In this document: positions 61,254 to 64,000 of the stretch, piece by piece
Layout: each line of letters begins with the position of its first letter
How positions within the stretch are numbered: the first letter of the stretch is position 1
Source: Lachnospiraceae bacterium NSJ-143
GTDB lineage: Bacteria; Bacillota; Clostridia; Lachnospirales; Anaerotignaceae
NCBI GenBank assembly: GCA_022867625.1
Contig: JALIFM010000010.1
Location: forward strand, 1 to 64,000
Direction: 5' to 3'
DNA length: 64,000 bases
Notes under the pieces: generated by a model
The model's database searches: none
What the model was told of the DNA's origin: nothing
Seen by the model: the letters and a program-made list of their open reading frames with translations, nothing else
Translations under genes and position numbers: made by a program

Positions 61254-61766
61254 TTAAATAACAAGAGAAGGTGCCGCATAAACCCTTGCCGCAAGCTCAT
61301 TGTCAAGCATATACAGCCCCTTAGGGTCTGTTCCGAAAAGCGTGAATTTCTTTACCAAATCCTCGGCGTTCTTTTCCTCCTCGCCCTGCTCCTTTACAAA
61401 CCAGTCCAGAAACTGCATTGTGCGGAAATCATGCACACTGTTTGCGGCTGCGTAAATGTCATGAATAAGGCCTGTCACATACTGCTCATGCTTAAGCCCC
61501 TCATTGAGCGGGTCTATAAAGCCCTTAAGCTCAGTATCAGGCTTTGCCACAGACTCAAGGGTTACCTTTTCGCCATTGTTCTGCAGGTACTGAATCATAA
61601 GCATTGCATGGTCTCTTTCCTCCTGAGACTGTATTTTATACCAGTTGCCGAAGCCGTTCAGCCCCTCGTTGTAATAAAAATTTGAAAAATCAAGATAAAG
61701 GTAAGCGGAGTAAAACTCCTTATTTACCTGCTCGTTTATAAGTTTTGATACCTTAGAATCCAACAT
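61254..61766 (-). CDS. ftnA: Non-haem ferritin
   Basis: 170 aa four-helix-bundle iron-storage protein forming a 24-subunit shell. The ferroxidase residues lie in NKEFYSAYLYLDFSNFYY and QSQEERDHAMLMIQYL (the E-E-R-D-H-A signature), and later in DWFVKEQGEEEKNAEDLV. The typical C-terminal helix is short. Stores iron and lowers peroxide stress in an anaerobe. GGGAGG precedes the ATG. It follows the rubredoxin-glutamate synthase gene by 100 nt. Confidence 0.93.
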   Translation of the reverse strand: MLDSKVSKLINEQVNKEFYSAYLYLDFSNFYYNEGLNGFGNWYKIQSQEERDHAMLMIQYLQNNGEKVTLESVAKPDTELKGFIDPLNEGLKHEQYVTGLIHDIYAAANSVHDFRTMQFLDWFVKEQGEEEKNAEDLVKKFTLFGTDPKGLYMLDNELAARVYAAPSLVI

Positions 61767-61866
61767 AATTTAATTCCTCCCAAATATTATAAATATTTTT
61801 ATCTTTAAGCGGACAGGTATTGACTTTTTTGTCTAATCCGCCGTGTAAAAACCGCATATCCATAAA

Positions 61867-63255
61867 TCATGCGTGAGGTATATTAGTAAATTCAGAAATC
61901 TCCCTGCTTATTGTGCATAAATCAGACACATTAAGCTGGTGTATGTCCTTATGTCCGGTTATTCTGGCAAAGGTCCTTAGCTCATCAAATGAGCAGTTGA
62001 GAAAATTTGCCACCCTCTGGGCAGCCTTGTCACTTTCAAAACGTTTCCTTAGCTCCTCGTTCTGTGTAGCCACACCAACAGGGCACATGCCGCTTCCGCA
62101 TATTCTGTACTGCTGGCATGCCGCGGCTATAAGGGCCGATGACGCCACCGCCACCGCATCTGCTCCCATGGCTATGGCCTTTGCAAAGTCTGACGACACT
62201 CTGAGCCCGCCCGTAATAACAAGGGATATATCTGAATGTATGCTGTCGAGGTATTTTCTGGCCCTGTAGAGAGCATATATTGTAGGCACGCTTGTAGACT
62301 CCCTCAGCAGCAGCGGGCTTGAGCCTGTGGCGCCTCCCCTGCCGTCTATTGTTATAAAGTCAGGCTCTGCAAATACGCAGAACTCCAAATCCTTTTCTAT
62401 CCTTCCGGCAGCTATTTTTATGCCTATAGGCCGTCCGTCGGACTCGTTTCTCAAATAATCCACAAGCCCCTTCAAATCCTCTTTAGTATCTATGCCCTCA
62501 TACCTTGAAGGGCTCAGTATATCATGCCCCATAGGCTTGTTTCGGATTTTGGAAATTTCAGGCGTTACCTTCTTCGCCGGAAGATGTCCTCCCATTCCCG
62601 GCTTTGTGCCCTGTCCTATTTTTATCTCAACAGCGTCAGCCCTGCGGAGGTTGTCTGTGGTTACGCTGTACTTATTCGGTATATACTCAAAAATATATTT
62701 GTACGCGGCCTCCATCTCCTCAGGCAGTATTCCGCCTTCACCGGAGCACATGGCCGTTTTTGCCATAGCACTGCCTCTTGAGAGCGAAATTTTTGTTTCC
62801 CGAGACAGCGCGCCAAATGACATGTGCGATATATATACTGGTCCTGACAGCACCATTGGCCGTTTAGCGTTCTTTCCTATAACAGTCGTTATATTTACCG
62901 GCTCATGCTCATTAAGCGGCATAGGATTAAGCTGAGCGCCAAGAATCAGTATATCGTCCCAGTTTGGCATTGGCATTTTTGTTCCCATGGCACCGCTTAT
63001 TGTCTTTCCTGTTACAGCCATATTATGTATTTCTTCCATATACCTGCATGATTCATCATGTCTTACATACTGCTCAGGGTAATCCAGTCCGCTTTCTTTT
63101 ACGGCGTTTATCAAATCAGCAGGTCTGTCCTGAACCAGAATAAACTTGTCAGGAGACGCTCCGCAAACCGGACATTGCTTAAGCTCCGAAAATGGTTTTC
63201 CCTCTTTTTCCTCATCGTATACATAACCACAGACACTGCATTTATAAATCGCCAT
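61867..63255 (-). CDS. Rubredoxin-fused glutamate synthase-like FMN protein
   Basis: 462 aa from the ATG with GGGGAGG (an upstream ATG has none). Rubredoxin domain (about 1-40, CSVCGYVY and CPVCGASPDKF) followed by the FMN/3Fe-4S synthase domain of GltB: GQGTKPGMGGHLPAKKVT, DGRGGATGSSPLLLRE and the cluster motif CGSGMCPVGVATQ. The glutaminase domain is missing, so it cannot draw ammonia from glutamine by itself. Such stand-alone proteins are common in anaerobes; the rubredoxin could be the electron donor. The exact reaction is not proven. Confidence 0.88.
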   Translation of the reverse strand: MAIYKCSVCGYVYDEEKEGKPFSELKQCPVCGASPDKFILVQDRPADLINAVKESGLDYPEQYVRHDESCRYMEEIHNMAVTGKTISGAMGTKMPMPNWDDILILGAQLNPMPLNEHEPVNITTVIGKNAKRPMVLSGPVYISHMSFGALSRETKISLSRGSAMAKTAMCSGEGGILPEEMEAAYKYIFEYIPNKYSVTTDNLRRADAVEIKIGQGTKPGMGGHLPAKKVTPEISKIRNKPMGHDILSPSRYEGIDTKEDLKGLVDYLRNESDGRPIGIKIAAGRIEKDLEFCVFAEPDFITIDGRGGATGSSPLLLRESTSVPTIYALYRARKYLDSIHSDISLVITGGLRVSSDFAKAIAMGADAVAVASSALIAAACQQYRICGSGMCPVGVATQNEELRKRFESDKAAQRVANFLNCSFDELRTFARITGHKDIHQLNVSDLCTISREISEFTNIPHA

Positions 63256-63360
63256 AATGAGCCTCCCCTGCAAAAAACAAACAATAATAATTATCACTTA
63301 ATATTTTATATTATCTACTTCTTAAAGTCAACGCTAACTTATATTAACTGATAAAAACAA

Positions 63361-63383
63361 AAACGCCGGAAAAACCGGCGAAA
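63361..63383 (-). terminator. Terminator after the cysteine synthase gene
   Basis: CGCCGG / CCGGCG stem with a 5-nt loop, followed on the minus strand by TTTTTGTTTTTATC. Confidence 0.75.
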
Positions 63384-63411
63384 TCTGTCAATAATACTCA
63401 ATAAATTATAC

Positions 63412-64000
63412 TTAATCAAAAAGTCTTGTGCTGAAATACCTTTCACCTGTGTCCGGCAGGAGAGTAACCACCCGCTTGCCCTTTCCAAGCTTTTTGGAAA
63501 GCTTTACGGCGGCGCTTACATTGGAGCCGCTTGATATTCCGCATATAAGCCCTTCAAGGGCGGCCAGCCTTCGGCTCATGTCAACAGCCTCATCATCGGT
63601 TACTATACATATACTGTCATAAATCTCGCGGTTAAGGTTTTCCGGTATCACACCGTCGCCTATGCCCATCTGTATATGAGTGCCGACCTTGTGACCGGAA
63701 AGTATAGCGGCGTTTTCCGGCTCAACAGCCCAGATTTCTATATTGGGGTTTGCTTCCTTCAAGACCTCTCCTATGCCCGATAGCGTGCCCCCTGTGCCTA
63801 TGCCTGAACAGAATCCGTCTATAGGGCCGTTGACCTGACTGAGTATCTCGGCGGCTGTATATTTTTTATGAGCCATATTGTTGCCCGGGTTTACAAACTG
63901 CTGAGGCACGTAGACCTTTGGGTTTTCAGCCTTAAGCCTCATAGCTGTGCTCAGGCACTCGTCTATACATTTGCCTATATCCCCTCCGTCATGCACAAGT
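63412..64000 (-). CDS. cysK: Cysteine synthase (O-acetylserine sulfhydrylase), C-terminal part, cut by the window edge
   Basis: About 196 residues of a fold-type II PLP enzyme remain; the N-terminal 100 or so, with the PLP lysine, lie beyond the right edge. The phosphate-binding SGIGTGGT (about 65 residues into the fragment), MGIGDGVIPENL and the C-terminal GERYFSTRLF are typical of CysK. The usual ENPANP...TTGPEI stretch reads VNPGNNMAHKKYTAAEIL here. It would make L-cysteine from O-acetylserine and sulfide. A cystathionine-beta-synthase-like role cannot be excluded from this fragment. Confidence 0.88.
   Translation of the reverse strand, partial: LVHDGGDIGKCIDECLSTAMRLKAENPKVYVPQQFVNPGNNMAHKKYTAAEILSQVNGPIDGFCSGIGTGGTLSGIGEVLKEANPNIEIWAVEPENAAILSGHKVGTHIQMGIGDGVIPENLNREIYDSICIVTDDEAVDMSRRLAALEGLICGISSGSNVSAAVKLSKKLGKGKRVVTLLPDTGERYFSTRLFD

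Noticed and set aside
1-64000. CRISPR array, tRNA genes, insertion sequences, toxin-antitoxin or phage-defence island
   Set aside because: I looked for regular direct repeats, T-arm GTTCGANTC-type motifs, transposase motifs and typical defence genes on both strands and found none I could support; short or divergent tRNAs could be missed by eye.

Overview
The window looks like a chromosomal segment of an anaerobic, low-to-medium GC Firmicute, most likely a Clostridia/Lachnospiraceae relative. The grounds are AGGAGG-type ribosome binding sites before almost every gene, AT-rich intergenic regions with consensus sigma-A promoters and compact intrinsic terminators, a T-box leader, MecA, the relA-dtd order, a dnaE-pyk pair, an oxygen-sensitive [FeFe] hydrogenase, 4-hydroxybutyryl-CoA dehydratase and rubredoxin/ferritin genes. 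It is mostly housekeeping sequence. I saw no prophage, insertion sequence, CRISPR array or tRNA gene.

Layout. 1-190 (minus): the first bases of a 16S rRNA gene with its leader and a consensus promoter; the rRNA operon runs off the left edge. 200-3150: sirtuin and LysR genes divergent from azlCD (branched-chain amino acid export). 3155-9300: mreB, aspS, ilvE and hisS, with a T-box leader before hisS. 9380-14205: a tight relA-dtd-metallohydrolase-hemZ operon. 14490-17150 (plus): a putative short leader or small RNA, then ttcA, a XerS-like recombinase and a NUDIX hydrolase. 17190-22690 (minus): an aminotransferase, then a four-carbon sugar-acid module (pdxA2, DUF1537 kinase) and a split UxaA-type dehydratase. 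22950-25340: mecA, a DUF4397 protein and a diguanylate cyclase. 25770-29340 (plus): a two-gene NAD(P)H-linked [FeFe] hydrogenase. 29540-31270: 4-hydroxybutyryl-CoA dehydratase overlapping an Nfu-type Fe-S carrier gene. 31470-38650: guaB with a structured leader, pyk and dnaE. 38940-43115: an orphan polyamine-type binding lipoprotein, a cysteine hydrolase, a Crp/Fnr regulator, a ferredoxin-like protein, a candidate small RNA with a C-rich loop, and a GntR regulator. 43385-46200: trkA-trkH. 46250-49940: trmB, a large acidic-linker protein, a small export protein and rsmA. 49990-55070: an old-yellow-enzyme flavoprotein, DegV, a small membrane-anchored protein and a MATE exporter. 55350-57270: stand-alone AICAR transformylase plus archaeal-type IMP cyclohydrolase. 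57400-58905: DinB and a small partner. 59300-60650: pyrBI. 60680-64000: a small membrane protein, ferritin, rubredoxin-glutamate synthase and a cut-off cysteine synthase.

How parts fit. PurO and AICAR transformylase together finish IMP synthesis, GuaB starts the GMP branch and PyrBI starts pyrimidines. The DUF1537 kinase and PdxA2 together would turn a four-carbon sugar acid into dihydroxyacetone phosphate. The hydrogenase can dispose of reducing equivalents as H2 during fermentation, and 4-hydroxybutyryl-CoA dehydratase implies a 4-hydroxybutyrate/crotonyl-CoA route whose other enzymes lie outside the window.

The observations I rate highest are a candidate independent small RNA (about 42190-42317, minus) presenting a 16-nt C-rich loop, the hisS T-box whose specifier region and UGGU motif do not look histidine-specific, the structured guaB leader containing a 36-codon ORF, and the hydrogenase whose electron-input subunit is a NuoF-tail/GltD fusion. 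All coordinates, motifs and pairings were read by eye; no search or folding program was run.
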